Positions 1-9,738 of a stretch of 33,172 bases of DNA are shown piece by piece. Position 1 is the first letter of the stretch, and each line of letters begins with the position of its first letter. The notes below the pieces were generated by a model that was not told where the DNA came from, searched no databases, and saw nothing but the letters and a program-made list of their open reading frames with translations. The translations under genes and the position numbers were made by a program. Source of the DNA: Kluyvera cryocrescens NBRC 102467 (GTDB lineage: Bacteria; Pseudomonadota; Gammaproteobacteria; Enterobacterales; Enterobacteriaceae). The stretch is from positions 1 through 33,172 of the forward strand of contig NZ_BCTM01000040.1 in assembly GCF_001571285.1 (NCBI RefSeq). Direction: 5' to 3'.

Positions 1-40
1 CCCATGTCACTTTGAGTGCCCACACAGATTGTCTGATAAA

Positions 41-53
41 TTATTAAAGAGCA
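41..53 (-). promoter_or_regulatory. rrn leader boxA antitermination element
   Basis: On the minus strand this reads TGCTCTTTAATAA, the boxA element bound by NusB/NusE in rRNA leaders. It lies about 36 bases downstream of the P2 -10 box. It differs from the E. coli form only near the 3' end (TAATAA for TAACAA). It supports the reading of this edge as an rRNA operon leader. Confidence 0.8.
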
Positions 54-88
54 GTGCCGCTTCGCTTTCTCAGCGGCGCGGGATGTGC

Positions 89-236
89 ATATTACGCTTT
101 CCCGCCTTAGAGTCAAGCGTTTAATTTCGCTTATCTCTGCCGAAGTTCTCAGGAGAACCTCGCTGACCCGGCGGCTTATTTGCCGTTGTTCCGTCTCAGT
201 GGGGCCGCATTATAGGGGCAAATTGAGATCCCGCAA
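89..236 (-). promoter_or_regulatory. rRNA operon promoters P1 and P2 (leftward)
   Basis: Read on the minus strand, P1 has a -10 TATAAT (209-214) and a -35 TTGCGG (231-236) with the 16-bp spacer typical of rrn P1, followed by a GC-rich discriminator. An AT-rich stretch upstream (about 240-300) could be the UP element. P2 has TTGACT (111-116) and TAATAT (89-94), again with a 16-bp spacer. The arrangement matches the rrnG promoter region, which in E. coli also lies downstream of clpB. The 16S gene itself is beyond the left edge. The small ORFs here are not genes. Confidence 0.85.
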
Positions 237-307
237 GCAGAAATATGAAAAATGTTTTCGTTTGCCTATTTTTCATACGTAACGCTTATTTTTGCCTGGT
301 TTTCATA

Positions 308-335
308 CAAAAACGAGCCCCGTAGGGCTCGTTTT
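308..335 (-). terminator. Terminator of clpB
   Basis: The stem ACGAGCCC (313-320) / GGGCTCGT (325-332) has a 4-base loop. It is followed on the minus strand by a T-run (308-312). It sits about 15 bases past the clpB stop and separates clpB from the rRNA promoters. Confidence 0.85.
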
Positions 336-349
336 CTTATTTTTGTGAC

Positions 350-2923
350 TTACTGCACTGCCACAATATGGTCGTCTTTAACTTCCAGACGCACCAACTT
401 ACCCGGAATCAACTCACCGGACAGAATTTGCTGTGCCAGCGGGTTTTCAATCTGCTGCTGAATCGCACGTTTCAACGGACGTGCACCGTATACCGGGTCG
501 TAACCGTTTTTACTCAGCAGATGCAGAGCCTCATCGGAAATCTGCGTTTCATAACCGCGCTCTTCCAGACGTTGGTACAGTCGCTGCAGCTGGATCTGGG
601 CAATAGAAGCAATATGTGTCTCACCTAACGGATGGAACACAACAACTTCATCTATACGGTTAATGAACTCCGGACGGAAGCTTTGGCTTACAACTCCCAG
701 CACCAGATCTTTCATATGACCGTAATCCAGTTCACCGAAGCGTTCCTGAATCAGATCCGACCCGAGGTTCGATGTCATAATGACCACCGTATTGCGGAAG
801 TCGACCGTTCTCCCCTGCCCATCCGTCAGACGCCCATCATCAAGGACCTGCAGCAGAATGTTAAATACATCCGGATGCGCTTTCTCCACCTCATCGAGCA
901 GAATGACGGAGTAAGGACGACGGCGAACAGCTTCCGTCAGATAACCCCCTTCTTCATAACCGACATATCCTGGAGGCGCACCGACCAGACGAGACACGGA
1001 GTGTTTCTCCATAAACTCGGACATATCGATACGCACCATGGCATCATCACTGTCGAACATAAAGTTAGCCAGCGCTTTGCACAATTCGGTTTTACCCACA
1101 CCGGTCGGCCCCAGGAACAGGAACGAGCCAATTGGGCGATTCGGATCGGACAGCCCGGCGCGGCTACGGCGAATAGCGTTGGATACCGCCTCTACCGCTT
1201 CGTTCTGACCAATCACCCGGCTATGCAGATCCTGCTCCATGCGCAGCAGTTTATCGCGTTCACCTTCGAGCATTCTGGCAACCGGGATACCGGTCCAACG
1301 GGCCAGCACTTCCGCTATTTCCGCATCCGTCACTTTATTACGTAACAGACGCATAGTTTTGCCTTCAGACTGCGTGGCCGCTTCCAGCTGTTTTTCCAAT
1401 TCAGGAATTTTGCCGTACTGCAGTTCGGACATCCGCGCGAGGTCACCGACGCGGCGAGCTTGCTCAATGGCAATTTTCGCCTGTTCAAGCTCAGCTTTAA
1501 TCGTTTGAGTGCCGGATAACGATGCTTTCTCGGCTTTCCACTCTTCTTCTAACTCAGAATACTGGCGTTCTTTATCTTCCAGTTCTTCATTAAGCATATC
1601 GAGACGTTTCTTACTCGCCTCGTCAGACTCTTTCATTAACGCCTGCTGCTCCAGCTTCAACTGAATAATACGGCGGTCGAGTCGGTCCAGCTCTTCAGGT
1701 TTAGAGTCAATCTGCATACGAATGCTGGATGCAGCTTCATCAATCAGGTCGATAGCTTTATCCGGCAACTGGCGATCGGCGATATAACGATGGGACAGCG
1801 TGGCTGCCGCAACGATCGCCGGGTCAGTAATCTGCACATGGTGGTGCAGCTCGTAACGTTCTTTCAGACCACGCAGAATAGCGATGGTATCTTCGACAGA
1901 CGGTTCGGCAACGAACACTTTCTGGAAACGACGTTCCAGCGCAGCATCTTTTTCAATGTACTGACGATACTCATCCAGCGTCGTGGCACCAACGCAGTGC
2001 AATTCACCGCGAGCCAGCGCGGGCTTTAACATATTGCCAGCATCCATTGCGCCGTCGGCTTTACCGGCGCCCACCATGGTGTGCAACTCATCAATAAACA
2101 GGATAACGTTGCCTTCCTGTTTGGAGAGATCGTTCAGCACCCCTTTTAAACGTTCTTCAAATTCACCGCGGTATTTTGCCCCGGCCACCAGCGCCCCCAT
2201 ATCCAGCGCCAGAACGCGGCGGCCTTTTAAGCCCTCCGGTACTTCACCGTTGATAATGCGCTGTGCCAGCCCTTCAACAATGGCTGTTTTACCAACCCCC
2301 GGCTCACCGATTAATACCGGGTTATTTTTTGTACGACGCTGCAGTACCTGAATGGTACGGCGAATTTCTTCATCACGGCCAATCACCGGGTCGAGTTTGC
2401 CTTGTTCAGCACGCTCGGTCAGATCGACGGTATATTTTTTCAATGCCTGACGTTGGTCTTCGGCACCCTGGTCATTCACGCTTTCACCTCCGCGCATCTT
2501 TTCAATTGCCTGAGTGATGTTGGCAGTTGTCGCGCCGGCTGTTTTCAGTAATTCAGCCAGAGTGCCACGGGACTCAAGCGCCGCCAGAACAAATAGCTCT
2601 GACGAAATAAAGTTATCACCGCTTTTTTGCGCCAGCTTATCGCAGAGATTAAGGACGCGGATCAGATCCTGAGACGGCTGCACGTCGCCACCGGTGCCTT
2701 CCACCTGCGGTAAACGGCTCAACGCCTGATCGATTGCCGTGCGAAGCTGGCCTGCATTAATACCTGCAGACGTTAATAAAGGACGTACCGATCCCCCTTC
2801 CTGATTCAGCAAGGCGCTCATTAAATGAAGAGGTTCGATAAATTGGTTGTCTTGCCCCAGTGCGAGTGACTGGGCATCGGCAAGAGCAAGCTGGAATTTA
2901 TTGGTAAGACGATCCAGACGCAT
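350..2923 (-). CDS. clpB: ATP-dependent disaggregase ClpB (Hsp104 family)
   Basis: ClpB is a cytoplasmic AAA+ hexamer that works with DnaK/DnaJ/GrpE to pull polypeptides out of aggregates. The product is 857 aa, the same length as in E. coli. It shows an N-terminal Clp_N domain (about 1-145), AAA1 with Walker A GEPGVGKT (near 206) and a Walker B DELH segment, a charged coiled-coil middle domain (about 410-520), AAA2 with Walker A GPTGVGKT (near 605), and a C-terminal D2 domain. The start at 2923 (MRLDRL) is preferred over an ATG four codons upstream because it has an AGGAG ribosome site and matches the family N-terminus. An internal GTG at codon 149 (2477-2479), preceded by GGAGGT, matches the known second start that yields the N-terminally truncated ClpB isoform. 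The sigma-32 promoter upstream fits heat-shock control; grpE is also in this window. Confidence 0.97.
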   Translation of the reverse strand: MRLDRLTNKFQLALADAQSLALGQDNQFIEPLHLMSALLNQEGGSVRPLLTSAGINAGQLRTAIDQALSRLPQVEGTGGDVQPSQDLIRVLNLCDKLAQKSGDNFISSELFVLAALESRGTLAELLKTAGATTANITQAIEKMRGGESVNDQGAEDQRQALKKYTVDLTERAEQGKLDPVIGRDEEIRRTIQVLQRRTKNNPVLIGEPGVGKTAIVEGLAQRIINGEVPEGLKGRRVLALDMGALVAGAKYRGEFEERLKGVLNDLSKQEGNVILFIDELHTMVGAGKADGAMDAGNMLKPALARGELHCVGATTLDEYRQYIEKDAALERRFQKVFVAEPSVEDTIAILRGLKERYELHHHVQITDPAIVAAATLSHRYIADRQLPDKAIDLIDEAASSIRMQIDSKPEELDRLDRRIIQLKLEQQALMKESDEASKKRLDMLNEELEDKERQYSELEEEWKAEKASLSGTQTIKAELEQAKIAIEQARRVGDLARMSELQYGKIPELEKQLEAATQSEGKTMRLLRNKVTDAEIAEVLARWTGIPVARMLEGERDKLLRMEQDLHSRVIGQNEAVEAVSNAIRRSRAGLSDPNRPIGSFLFLGPTGVGKTELCKALANFMFDSDDAMVRIDMSEFMEKHSVSRLVGAPPGYVGYEEGGYLTEAVRRRPYSVILLDEVEKAHPDVFNILLQVLDDGRLTDGQGRTVDFRNTVVIMTSNLGSDLIQERFGELDYGHMKDLVLGVVSQSFRPEFINRIDEVVVFHPLGETHIASIAQIQLQRLYQRLEERGYETQISDEALHLLSKNGYDPVYGARPLKRAIQQQIENPLAQQILSGELIPGKLVRLEVKDDHIVAVQ

Positions 2924-2962
2924 GACTCCTCCCATAATAGGTCAATTTTGCTACAGGAGATT

Positions 2963-2990
2963 AAATGAGGTCATCCCTCAATTATTCAAG
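2963..2990 (-). promoter_or_regulatory. Sigma-32 heat-shock promoter of clpB
   Basis: On the minus strand, CTTGAA (2985-2990) and CCTCATTT (2963-2970) are separated by 14 bases. This is close to the sigma-32 consensus CTTGAAA-N13-15-CCCCATNT. It lies about 40 bases upstream of the clpB start. Confidence 0.8.
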
Positions 2991-3052
2991 GTTAAATGAC
3001 CTATTCAATGAGAAAATATTATCAGCGTTCTGGATCGCCTTGATTCTATAGG

Positions 3053-3784
3053 TTATATCAGCCAGATGAAACTTGCCATACGACCTGTAGTACGGTCGCG
3101 ACGATAAGAGAAAAAATCATCCTTTTCGCTGAAGGTACAGCGGTCACCACCGAAGACGGCAGTCACCCCCATATTTGCCAGCCGCTGACGGGCCAGCAGG
3201 TAGATATCGGCAAAGTATTTGTCGCCTACCGGACGAAATGCATCCACCGCTTTGGCATCTTTCGCCATAAAGGCTTCACGCACTTCCGGGCCGACTTCAA
3301 AGGCCTGCGGACCTATCGCTGGGCCAAACCAGGCCAGAATATTCTCCGCGCTATCGTTAAAGCAGGCGACGGTCTCTTCCAGCACACCATCGCACAGCCC
3401 CCGCCAGCCGGCATGCGCCGAGGCGACTTCGGTGCCAGCACGATTGCAGAATAGCACCGGTAAGCAGTCCGCCGTCATTACCGCGCACACTGTCCCTGGC
3501 GTATTACTGTAGGACGCATCGGCACGCTTTGAAGCATAAGGCGCACCGGTCAGATGCAAAACATCCTTGCCGTGCACCTGCTCCAGCCACACCGGTTTGG
3601 ACGGCAGTTTTCCCGCCGCAAACATGCGCTTACGGTTCTCTTCAACGTGTTCAAGGTTGTCGCCACAATGGGCACCGAGATTTAAAGAATCCCACGCCCC
3701 CTGACTAACACCACCGATACGCGTTGAACTACAAGCCGCTACCCCAGTCGGTAGCGGCCATTCAGGGACAATGATTTTGGTCAT
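3053..3784 (-). CDS. pgeF: PgeF/YfiH (laccase-domain, Cu-oxidase_4 family) peptidoglycan editing factor
   Basis: The product is 243 aa, the E. coli YfiH length. The family (DUF152/multicopper oxidase_4) has been reported as a polyphenol oxidase and purine nucleoside-acting enzyme. In E. coli it edits peptidoglycan precursors by removing mis-incorporated L-Ser from UDP-MurNAc. The conserved metal triad is visible: H71 (in EQVHG), C107 (in TADCLP) and H124 (in AHAGWRG). There is no signal peptide, in line with a cytoplasmic enzyme. The start codon overlaps the rluD stop in an ATGA (3781-3784), so the two genes are translationally coupled, as in E. coli. clpB follows with its own promoter. Confidence 0.95.
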   Translation of the reverse strand: MTKIIVPEWPLPTGVAACSSTRIGGVSQGAWDSLNLGAHCGDNLEHVEENRKRMFAAGKLPSKPVWLEQVHGKDVLHLTGAPYASKRADASYSNTPGTVCAVMTADCLPVLFCNRAGTEVASAHAGWRGLCDGVLEETVACFNDSAENILAWFGPAIGPQAFEVGPEVREAFMAKDAKAVDAFRPVGDKYFADIYLLARQRLANMGVTAVFGGDRCTFSEKDDFFSYRRDRTTGRMASFIWLI

Positions 3785-4761
3785 AGCCAGTCGACGTCGT
3801 CCTTATGTTCTTCAAAGTCATCGCGCATAACCGCAATAAGATCGACCATATCCTGTGGAATTGGCGCATGCCATTCCATCTCAATACCCGAAATAGGGTG
3901 ATAGAGACGCAGCATTGTCGCGTGAAGCGCCTGACGGTCAAATTTACGCAGCGTCGAGATAAACTCATCTGATGCGCCTTTTGGTGGACGCGGACGACCA
4001 CCGTAAACCTGATCGCCCACCAGCGGATGAGTGATGTGAGCCATGTGCACGCGGATCTGGTGCGTACGTCCGGTTTCCAGACGCAGCCGCAGACGCGTGT
4101 GCACACGGAAGTGTTCCATGATGCGATAGTGCGTGACCGCCGGTTTACCCATTGGGTGCACCGCCATATGCGTACGCTTGGTTGGATGACGGCTGATCGG
4201 TTCCTCAACGGTACCGCCCGCAGTCATATGACCAATCGCCACGGCCTCATACTCACGGGTAATTTCACGCAGCTGCAGCGATTCCACCAGACGCGTTTGC
4301 GCAGGGACGGTTTTCGCCACGACCATCAACCCGGTGGTGTCTTTATCCAGACGATGCACAATACCGGCGCGCGGTACGTCAGCAATCGGCGGATAATAGT
4401 GCAGCAGCGCATTCAGTACCGTACCGTCCGGGTTACCGGCACCCGGGTGCACCACAAAGCCGCGCGGCTTGTTGATGACGATAATGTCTTCATCTTCATA
4501 AACGATATCAAGTGGGAGATCCTGCGCTTCAAAGCGGATTTCTTCATCGATTTCGGCATCGATAGCGACGGTTTCGCCACCCATGACTTTCTCTTTCGGC
4601 TTGTCTGAAACTTTGCCGTTTACCTGAACGCGTTGGTCAAGGATCCACTCTTTTATGCGCGATCGCGAATAATCAGGGAACATTTCGGCCAAAGCCTGAT
4701 CTAAGCGTTGACCGAGTTGTGACTCGGACACCGTTGCGGTGAGTTGTACTCGTTGTGCCAT
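3781..4761 (-). CDS. rluD: 23S rRNA pseudouridine(1911/1915/1917) synthase RluD
   Basis: RluD makes three pseudouridines in helix 69 of 23S rRNA, a bridge region needed for normal subunit association. The product is 326 aa, equal to E. coli. It has an N-terminal S4-like RNA-binding domain (about 16-80) and the RluA-family catalytic domain with HRLDKDTTG, in which D139 is the catalytic aspartate. The start at 4761 (MAQRVQL) matches the family. A longer frame reaching 4887 would run into the divergent bamD leader and is rejected. It forms an operon with pgeF through a 4-base overlap and is divergent from bamD. Confidence 0.97.
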   Translation of the reverse strand: MAQRVQLTATVSESQLGQRLDQALAEMFPDYSRSRIKEWILDQRVQVNGKVSDKPKEKVMGGETVAIDAEIDEEIRFEAQDLPLDIVYEDEDIIVINKPRGFVVHPGAGNPDGTVLNALLHYYPPIADVPRAGIVHRLDKDTTGLMVVAKTVPAQTRLVESLQLREITREYEAVAIGHMTAGGTVEEPISRHPTKRTHMAVHPMGKPAVTHYRIMEHFRVHTRLRLRLETGRTHQIRVHMAHITHPLVGDQVYGGRPRPPKGASDEFISTLRKFDRQALHATMLRLYHPISGIEMEWHAPIPQDMVDLIAVMRDDFEEHKDDVDWL

Positions 4762-4893
4762 ATACAGCTTCTTCGTTAACGTTGGGTTTTTACGGCTTTG
4801 CCGTTTAATATAGTGTGCTATTGTAGCTGGTCTTAGTCGGGAACAGGAACTGTGAATATCCCGTATAAACATTTTGAGGAAAGTCAAAACGTC

Positions 4894-5637
4894 ATGACGC
4901 GCATGAAATATCTGGTGGCAGCGGCCACGTTGAGCCTGGCTTTGGCGGGGTGCTCTGGTTCAAAGGAAGAGGTTCCTGATAATCCGCCTAATGAAATCTA
5001 CGCAACTGCTCAGCAAAAGCTCCAGGACGGTAACTGGAAACAGGCAATAACGCAACTGGAAGCGTTGGATAACCGCTATCCATTTGGGCCTTATTCTCAG
5101 CAGGTTCAGTTGGATCTGATCTACGCATACTATAAAAATGCCGATCTGCCGCTGGCTCAGGCCGCTATTGACCGCTTCATTCGTCTGAACCCAACGCATC
5201 CGAACATCGACTATGTGATGTACATGCGCGGCCTGACCAACATGGCGCTGGACGATAGTGCACTGCAGGGGTTCTTCGGGGTTGATCGCTCCGATCGTGA
5301 CCCTCAGCACGCGCGTGACGCATTCAATGACTTCTCGAAGCTGGTGCGCGGCTACCCGAACAGTCAGTATGTCACCGATGCCAGCAAACGCCTGGTATTC
5401 CTGAAAGACCGTCTGGCGAAGTATGAGCTTTCCGTTGTCGATTACTACACCGCTCGCGGTGCATGGGTCGCGGTGGTAAACCGTACCGAAAACATGATGC
5501 GTAACTATCCTGATACCCAAGCGACGCGCGATGCGCTGCCGAAGATGGAACACGCATACCGCGAAATGCAGATGACGGCGCAGGCTGACAAAGTGGCGAA
5601 AATCATTGCCGCTAACGGCAAAAGCACCCAGTCCTGA
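4894..5637 (+). CDS. bamD: Outer membrane protein assembly lipoprotein BamD
   Basis: BamD is an essential lipoprotein of the BAM complex, which folds beta-barrel proteins into the outer membrane. The product is 247 aa. A signal peptide ends in the lipobox LAGC with C20 as the lipidated residue. Five TPR-like repeats follow, including [13 protein letters not shown] and [16 protein letters not shown]. The start at 4894 (MTRMKYL) gives the family N-terminus. An upstream in-frame ATG at 4852 would add 14 residues before the signal peptide and is unlikely. The C-terminus (GKSTQS) differs slightly from K-12. It is monocistronic, with a strong terminator after it. Its partner BamE is also in this window (25051). 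Confidence 0.97.
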   Translation: MTRMKYLVAAATLSLALAGCSGSKEEVPDNPPNEIYATAQQKLQDGNWKQAITQLEALDNRYPFGPYSQQVQLDLIYAYYKNADLPLAQAAIDRFIRLNPTHPNIDYVMYMRGLTNMALDDSALQGFFGVDRSDRDPQHARDAFNDFSKLVRGYPNSQYVTDASKRLVFLKDRLAKYELSVVDYYTARGAWVAVVNRTENMMRNYPDTQATRDALPKMEHAYREMQMTAQADKVAKIIAANGKSTQS

Positions 5638-5656
5638 TTTCAACCCCATCAAAAAC

Positions 5657-5687
5657 AAAACGGCAGCCCGATGGCTGCCGTTTTTTT
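5657..5687 (+). terminator. Terminator of bamD
   Basis: The stem CGGCAGCC (5661-5668) / GGCTGCCG (5673-5680) has a 4-base loop and is followed by seven T. It is preceded by an A-rich run, so it may work in both directions. It starts about 20 bases after the bamD stop. Confidence 0.9.
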
Positions 5688-5832
5688 ATCCGTTTGAACG
5701 ACTTGCTGAAGCGGTTTAGCGGCAAGTCATCCTATCAAATATGGCTGGCTTTTCCCGATCCCACAAGTAAAAAATCACTTCTTCCTGTCCTGACTCACAA
5801 AATGAATGCACTGACAAAAAGTGACAAAATAA

Positions 5833-6249
<417 letters not shown>

Positions 6250-6280
6250 AACTGAACTTTGAACTTTAATGTGTCACGCC

Positions 6281-6304
6281 AACGCGCCTTCGGGCGCGTT
6301 TTTT
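6281..6304 (+). terminator. Terminator of raiA
   Basis: The stem AACGCGCC (6281-6288) / GGCGCGTT (6293-6300) has a TTCG tetraloop and is followed by a T-run to 6304. It separates raiA from the phe promoter. Confidence 0.92.
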
Positions 6305-6305
6305 A

Positions 6306-6335
6306 TTGACAGAACGAAAACAGACCGAGTACTGT
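6306..6335 (+). promoter_or_regulatory. Promoter of pheL-pheA
   Basis: TTGACA (6306-6311) and TACTGT (6330-6335) have an 18-bp spacer. They lie just upstream of the leader peptide, in the same arrangement as the E. coli pheA promoter. The -35 box begins directly after the raiA terminator T-run. Confidence 0.7.
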
Positions 6336-6367
6336 AAAACCTCACCACGCTAAGGATTTAATCAACC

Positions 6368-6415
6368 GTGAAATTGCTGCCGTTTTTCTTCGCATTCTTT
6401 TTTACCTTCCCCTGA
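6368..6415 (+). CDS. pheL: pheA operon leader peptide PheL
   Basis: This is a 15-codon ORF starting with GTG and reading MKLLPFFFAFFFTFP, with seven phenylalanines. E. coli PheL differs mainly near its N-terminus and starts with ATG. Ribosome stalling at the Phe codons when charged tRNA-Phe is scarce controls the attenuator downstream. AAGGA (6352-6356) is the likely ribosome site, at a slightly long spacing. The frame has no upstream ATG, so GTG is the only reasonable start. Confidence 0.9.
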   Translation: MKLLPFFFAFFFTFP

Positions 6416-6489
6416 ATGGGAGGCGTTTCGTCGTGTGATAAAGAATGCGAAGACGAACAATAAGGCCTCCCACCTGGGGGGCCTTTTTT
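6387..6489 (+). promoter_or_regulatory. pheA transcription attenuator
   Basis: All three alternative structures are visible. A 14-bp perfect pause/protector hairpin pairs 6387-6400 with 6440-6453. An antiterminator pairs GGGAGGC (6418-6424) with GCCTCCC (6465-6471). A terminator made of AAGGCCTCC and GGGGGCCTT (about 6462-6484) is followed by a T-run (to 6489). The Phe codons of pheL lie in the left arm of the protector, so stalling there frees the antiterminator. Confidence 0.88.
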
Positions 6490-6514
6490 ATTGATAACAA
6501 GAAAGGCAAACATG

Positions 6515-7675
6515 ATGACTTCGGAAAACCCGTTACTGGCGATACGCGATAAGATCAGCGCGCTGGATGAGAAATTAGTGAGCCTGCTGGCAGAGCGTCG
6601 AGGGCTCGCCATTGAGGTTGGTAAAGCTAAACTGGCGTCTCATCGCCCGGTACGTGATATCGATCGCGAACGCGACCTGCTGGAACGGCTGATCACCATC
6701 GGAAAAACCCATCAGCTCGATGCGCACTATATTACGCGCCTGTTTCAACTGATTATCGAGGATTCCGTCCTCACCCAGCAGACCTTACTGCAGCAGCATT
6801 TGAATCAAATCAATCCGCACTCCGCGCGAATTGCCTTTCTTGGTCCAAAAGGCTCCTATTCACATCTCGCCGCACGCCAGTATGCCGCGCGCCATTTTGA
6901 ACAGTTCATTGAAAGCGGTTGCCTGAAGTTTGCCGATATCTTTAATCAGGTTGAAACCGGGCAGGCCGACTATGCGGTAGTGCCTATCGAGAACACCAGT
7001 TCCGGCGGCATTAATGATGTCTACGATCTGCTGCAACATACCAGCTTGTCCATCGTTGGCGAGATGACGGTTCCCATTGACCACTGCCTCCTGGTGAACG
7101 CCGGAGCGACGCTGGATACCATCGAAACGGTCTACAGTCATCCGCAGCCATTCCAGCAGTGCAGTCAGTTCCTGAGCCACTATCCGCAGTGGAAAATTGA
7201 GTATACCGAGAGCACTTCGGCGGCAATGGAAAAAGTGGCGCAAGCCAACTCCCCTTCCGTGGCCGCGCTGGGCAGCGAAGCCGGCGGCAAGCTGTATGGG
7301 CTACAGGTACTGGAACACTGTCAGGCTAACCAAACGCAGAACATCACCCGCTTCCTGGTACTGGCGCGTAAAGCCGTCAACGTCTCCGATCAGGTGCCGG
7401 CGAAAACCACCTTGCTGATAGCCACCGGACAGCAGGCCGGTGCGCTGGTAGAAGCCCTACTGGTGCTGCGTAACCATAACCTGATCATGACCAAGCTGGA
7501 GTCTCGCCCTATCCACGGCAATCCCTGGGAAGAGATGTTTTATCTCGACATCCAGGCCAATCTGGAAGCGCTGCCAATGCAAAAAGCGCTCAAGGAGCTG
7601 TCTGGAATTACCCGTTCGATGAAAGTGCTGGGGAGCTACCCCAGCGAGAACGTGGTACCGGTTGATCCGATTTAA
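6515..7675 (+). CDS. pheA: Bifunctional chorismate mutase / prephenate dehydratase (P-protein)
   Basis: PheA converts chorismate to prephenate and then to phenylpyruvate, the committed branch to phenylalanine. The product is 386 aa, as in E. coli. It has an AroQ-type chorismate mutase (about 1-95, with R11, R28 and K39-type residues), a prephenate dehydratase domain (about 101-285, with the catalytic TRF motif at T278), and an ACT regulatory domain with GALV (309-312) and ESRP (329-332), the motifs for Phe feedback inhibition. Two tandem ATGs exist (6512 and 6515). The second is chosen for family N-terminus and spacing from AAAGG. Expression is controlled by the pheL attenuator. Its last bases overlap the end of the convergent gene. 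Confidence 0.97.
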   Translation: MTSENPLLAIRDKISALDEKLVSLLAERRGLAIEVGKAKLASHRPVRDIDRERDLLERLITIGKTHQLDAHYITRLFQLIIEDSVLTQQTLLQQHLNQINPHSARIAFLGPKGSYSHLAARQYAARHFEQFIESGCLKFADIFNQVETGQADYAVVPIENTSSGGINDVYDLLQHTSLSIVGEMTVPIDHCLLVNAGATLDTIETVYSHPQPFQQCSQFLSHYPQWKIEYTESTSAAMEKVAQANSPSVAALGSEAGGKLYGLQVLEHCQANQTQNITRFLVLARKAVNVSDQVPAKTTLLIATGQQAGALVEALLVLRNHNLIMTKLESRPIHGNPWEEMFYLDIQANLEALPMQKALKELSGITRSMKVLGSYPSENVVPVDPI

Positions 7676-8547
7676 GCTTCGATAAACGGCGTCTTCTTCA
7701 TACCTGCCACTGCCACCGGTAGCGTGAAGATGGCGCCAGAAAGCGGATATTGCGCCACTTCCGCCGCTGACATATTTTCTCGCGTGGTGGTAATAAACAG
7801 CGTGCGCATATCCGCACCACCAAAGCAGACCATCGTCGGACAGCGTACCGGCAGCCGATACTCTTCCAGTTGTTCACCCTCCGGTGAAAAACGTGCAATT
7901 CGCCAGCCGTCGAACATTGCGCTCCAGTAGCAGCCCTCTTCGTCTATCGCGGCCCCATCAGGAATACCTTCACCAGGCATAAACCGCCGCAACGCTTCCC
8001 GCCGACCAGGTTCGCCCCACTCGTCGAGCGGCGTGCGATAAATCACCGCATTCGGCGTGTCCGAGGTATACATCCAGCGTTTATCTTCGCTAAATGCCAG
8101 ACCGTTCGCACCATGAATGTCGCACTGGATAACTTTGGGCTTAAGCTGATTGTCGACGCGGACCAGCAGCGCGCCGTTGTAATCTCCCGGCCCCCAGAAT
8201 GTACCAGCATAAAAACGCCCCTGCCGATCCGTACCACCGTCATTAAAACGCGCCAACTGAGGATTACTCGGATTATCGCAAATTTTATGTACCAGCAGAC
8301 CGCGGCTATCGGCAAGCCAGATGGCGCTGCGCAGCGCAACGATAAAACCGCCCTTCTCCCGCAGGGAAAAACAGCCGACTTCTTCCGGAAACTGAAGGAT
8401 CTGGTGTTCACCGCTAGCTAATTCGTAGCGGTGAATCTCACATTCCATAATATCGGCCCAGTACAGCGCCTGCTCGGCGTCGCTCCAGGTCGGGCACTCC
8501 GGCAGATGTCCGGTGTAATCAAACAGCAGGGTTGCGTCAGCCATCAT
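7672..8547 (-). CDS. SMP-30/gluconolactonase/LRE family protein
   Basis: The product is a 291-aa six-bladed beta-propeller protein of the regucalcin/gluconolactonase family. Members hydrolyse sugar lactones with one divalent metal; the substrate here is not known. Expected metal and substrate residues are present: E17 (HLPECPTW), N101-D102 (RFNDGG), N147 (GANGLAFS) and D196 (IPDGAAID). There is no signal peptide. It lies downstream of tyrA in the same direction behind a terminator and converges on pheA with a 4-base end overlap. There is no clear own promoter in the short gap. K-12 has no gene between pheA and tyrA, so this is a lineage-specific insertion or a loss in E. coli. GC content is like its neighbours. 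Start could be either of two adjacent ATGs (8547 or 8544). Confidence 0.85.
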   Translation of the reverse strand: MMADATLLFDYTGHLPECPTWSDAEQALYWADIMECEIHRYELASGEHQILQFPEEVGCFSLREKGGFIVALRSAIWLADSRGLLVHKICDNPSNPQLARFNDGGTDRQGRFYAGTFWGPGDYNGALLVRVDNQLKPKVIQCDIHGANGLAFSEDKRWMYTSDTPNAVIYRTPLDEWGEPGRREALRRFMPGEGIPDGAAIDEEGCYWSAMFDGWRIARFSPEGEQLEEYRLPVRCPTMVCFGGADMRTLFITTTRENMSAAEVAQYPLSGAIFTLPVAVAGMKKTPFIEA

Positions 8548-8555
8548 CTTTATCC

Positions 8556-8589
8556 CATAAAAAAAGCCAGAGGATTTCCCCTGGCTTTC
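8556..8589 (-). terminator. Terminator of aroF-tyrA
   Basis: On the minus strand AAGCCAG (8581-8587 side) pairs with CTGGCTT (8564-8570 side), and further pairs surround a short loop. A run of seven T follows. It sits between tyrA and the SMP-30 gene, so that gene needs read-through or its own weak promoter. Confidence 0.88.
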
Positions 8590-8607
8590 AAGTATATACA
8601 GTTTCGA

Positions 8608-9729
8608 TTACTGTCGGTTGTCATTCGCCTGCCGTAACAGGACGCGGCTCTCACTCTGGAAACGTTGCGCGTAGTCACCGAACCAATGCTCAACCTTGCG
8701 GAAGCTGTCAATAAACGCCTGTTTATTGCCCTGCTCCAACAGACCGATAGCCTCACCGAAACGCTGGTAGTAACGTTTAATCAACGCCAGATTATTGCCT
8801 GATGACATGATAATGTCAGCATACAGTTGCGGATCCTGGGCAAACAGTCGCCCGACCATCGCCAACTCCAGACGATAAATCGGCGAGGAGAGCGCTAACA
8901 GCTGTTCCAGTTGCACATTCTCTTCCGCCAGATGCAGGCCATAAGCAAAAGTCGCAAAGTGGCGCAGCGCCTGAATAAACGCCATATTCTGATCGTGCTC
9001 TACGGCGCTAATCCGATGTAAGCGCGCCCCCCAGACCTGGATCTGTTCAAGGAACCACTGATAGGCCTCCGGCTGACGACCATCGCAGTAAACAACCACC
9101 TGTTTTGCCAGGCTGCCGCTGTCCGGGCCGAACATCGGGTGCAGCCCCACCACGGGACCGCTGTGTGCAGACAACATCGCCTGCAGCGGCCCGGCTTTTA
9201 CCGAACAGAGATCGACCAGAATGCAATCCGCCGGCAGCGGTGGCAACTTCTCAATCACCTGCTCGGTGACGTGGATAGGTACGCTGACGATAACCATACC
9301 GGCATCAGCCACCAGCTCCGGCGCGCGGGCCCAGTCTTCTTTTTCGAGCGTACGCACCTGGTAACCCGACAGGCCGAGCATTTTTTCAAACAGCCGCCCC
9401 ATCTGGCCACCGCCGCCGACAATCACTACCGGACGTAGCGACGGGCAAAGCGTTTTAAACCCTTTGTCATTTTCACTGGAGTAAGACTCACGCATCACGC
9501 GACGCAGAACATCTTCAATCAAGTCAGGCGGCACACCCATCGCCGCGGCTTCTTTGCGGCGCGAAGCCAGCATTGAAGCTTCGCGCTCCGGGACATAAAT
9601 CGGCAAGCCATACTGACTTTTGACTTCGCCGACTTCCGCCACCAGTTCCAGACGCTTTGCCAGCAGATCCAGCAACGCTTTATCCACGGCATCAATTTGA
9701 TCGCGCAGCGCGGTCAGTTCAGCAACCAT
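8608..9729 (-). CDS. tyrA: Bifunctional chorismate mutase / prephenate dehydrogenase (T-protein)
   Basis: TyrA makes prephenate from chorismate and oxidises it with NAD+ to 4-hydroxyphenylpyruvate, the tyrosine branch. The product is 373 aa, as in E. coli. An AroQ chorismate mutase domain (about 1-90) is fused to a dehydrogenase with the Rossmann motif GGGGQMG (105-111) and the catalytic H197 in GLHPMFG. It is the second gene of the aroF-tyrA operon, nine bases after aroF. It should be repressed by TyrR with tyrosine and inhibited by tyrosine. It ends with a strong terminator. Confidence 0.97.
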   Translation of the reverse strand: MVAELTALRDQIDAVDKALLDLLAKRLELVAEVGEVKSQYGLPIYVPEREASMLASRRKEAAAMGVPPDLIEDVLRRVMRESYSSENDKGFKTLCPSLRPVVIVGGGGQMGRLFEKMLGLSGYQVRTLEKEDWARAPELVADAGMVIVSVPIHVTEQVIEKLPPLPADCILVDLCSVKAGPLQAMLSAHSGPVVGLHPMFGPDSGSLAKQVVVYCDGRQPEAYQWFLEQIQVWGARLHRISAVEHDQNMAFIQALRHFATFAYGLHLAEENVQLEQLLALSSPIYRLELAMVGRLFAQDPQLYADIIMSSGNNLALIKRYYQRFGEAIGLLEQGNKQAFIDSFRKVEHWFGDYAQRFQSESRVLLRQANDNRQ

Positions 9730-9738
9730 ACTATCCTC

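Noticed and set aside
632-1345. 237-codon rightward ORF opposite clpB
   Set aside because: It is the mirror of conserved clpB coding sequence, with no ribosome site, promoter or recognisable domain.
4852-4893. Upstream ATG for bamD
   Set aside because: It would place 14 polar residues before the lipoprotein signal peptide; the ATG at 4894 gives the family start.
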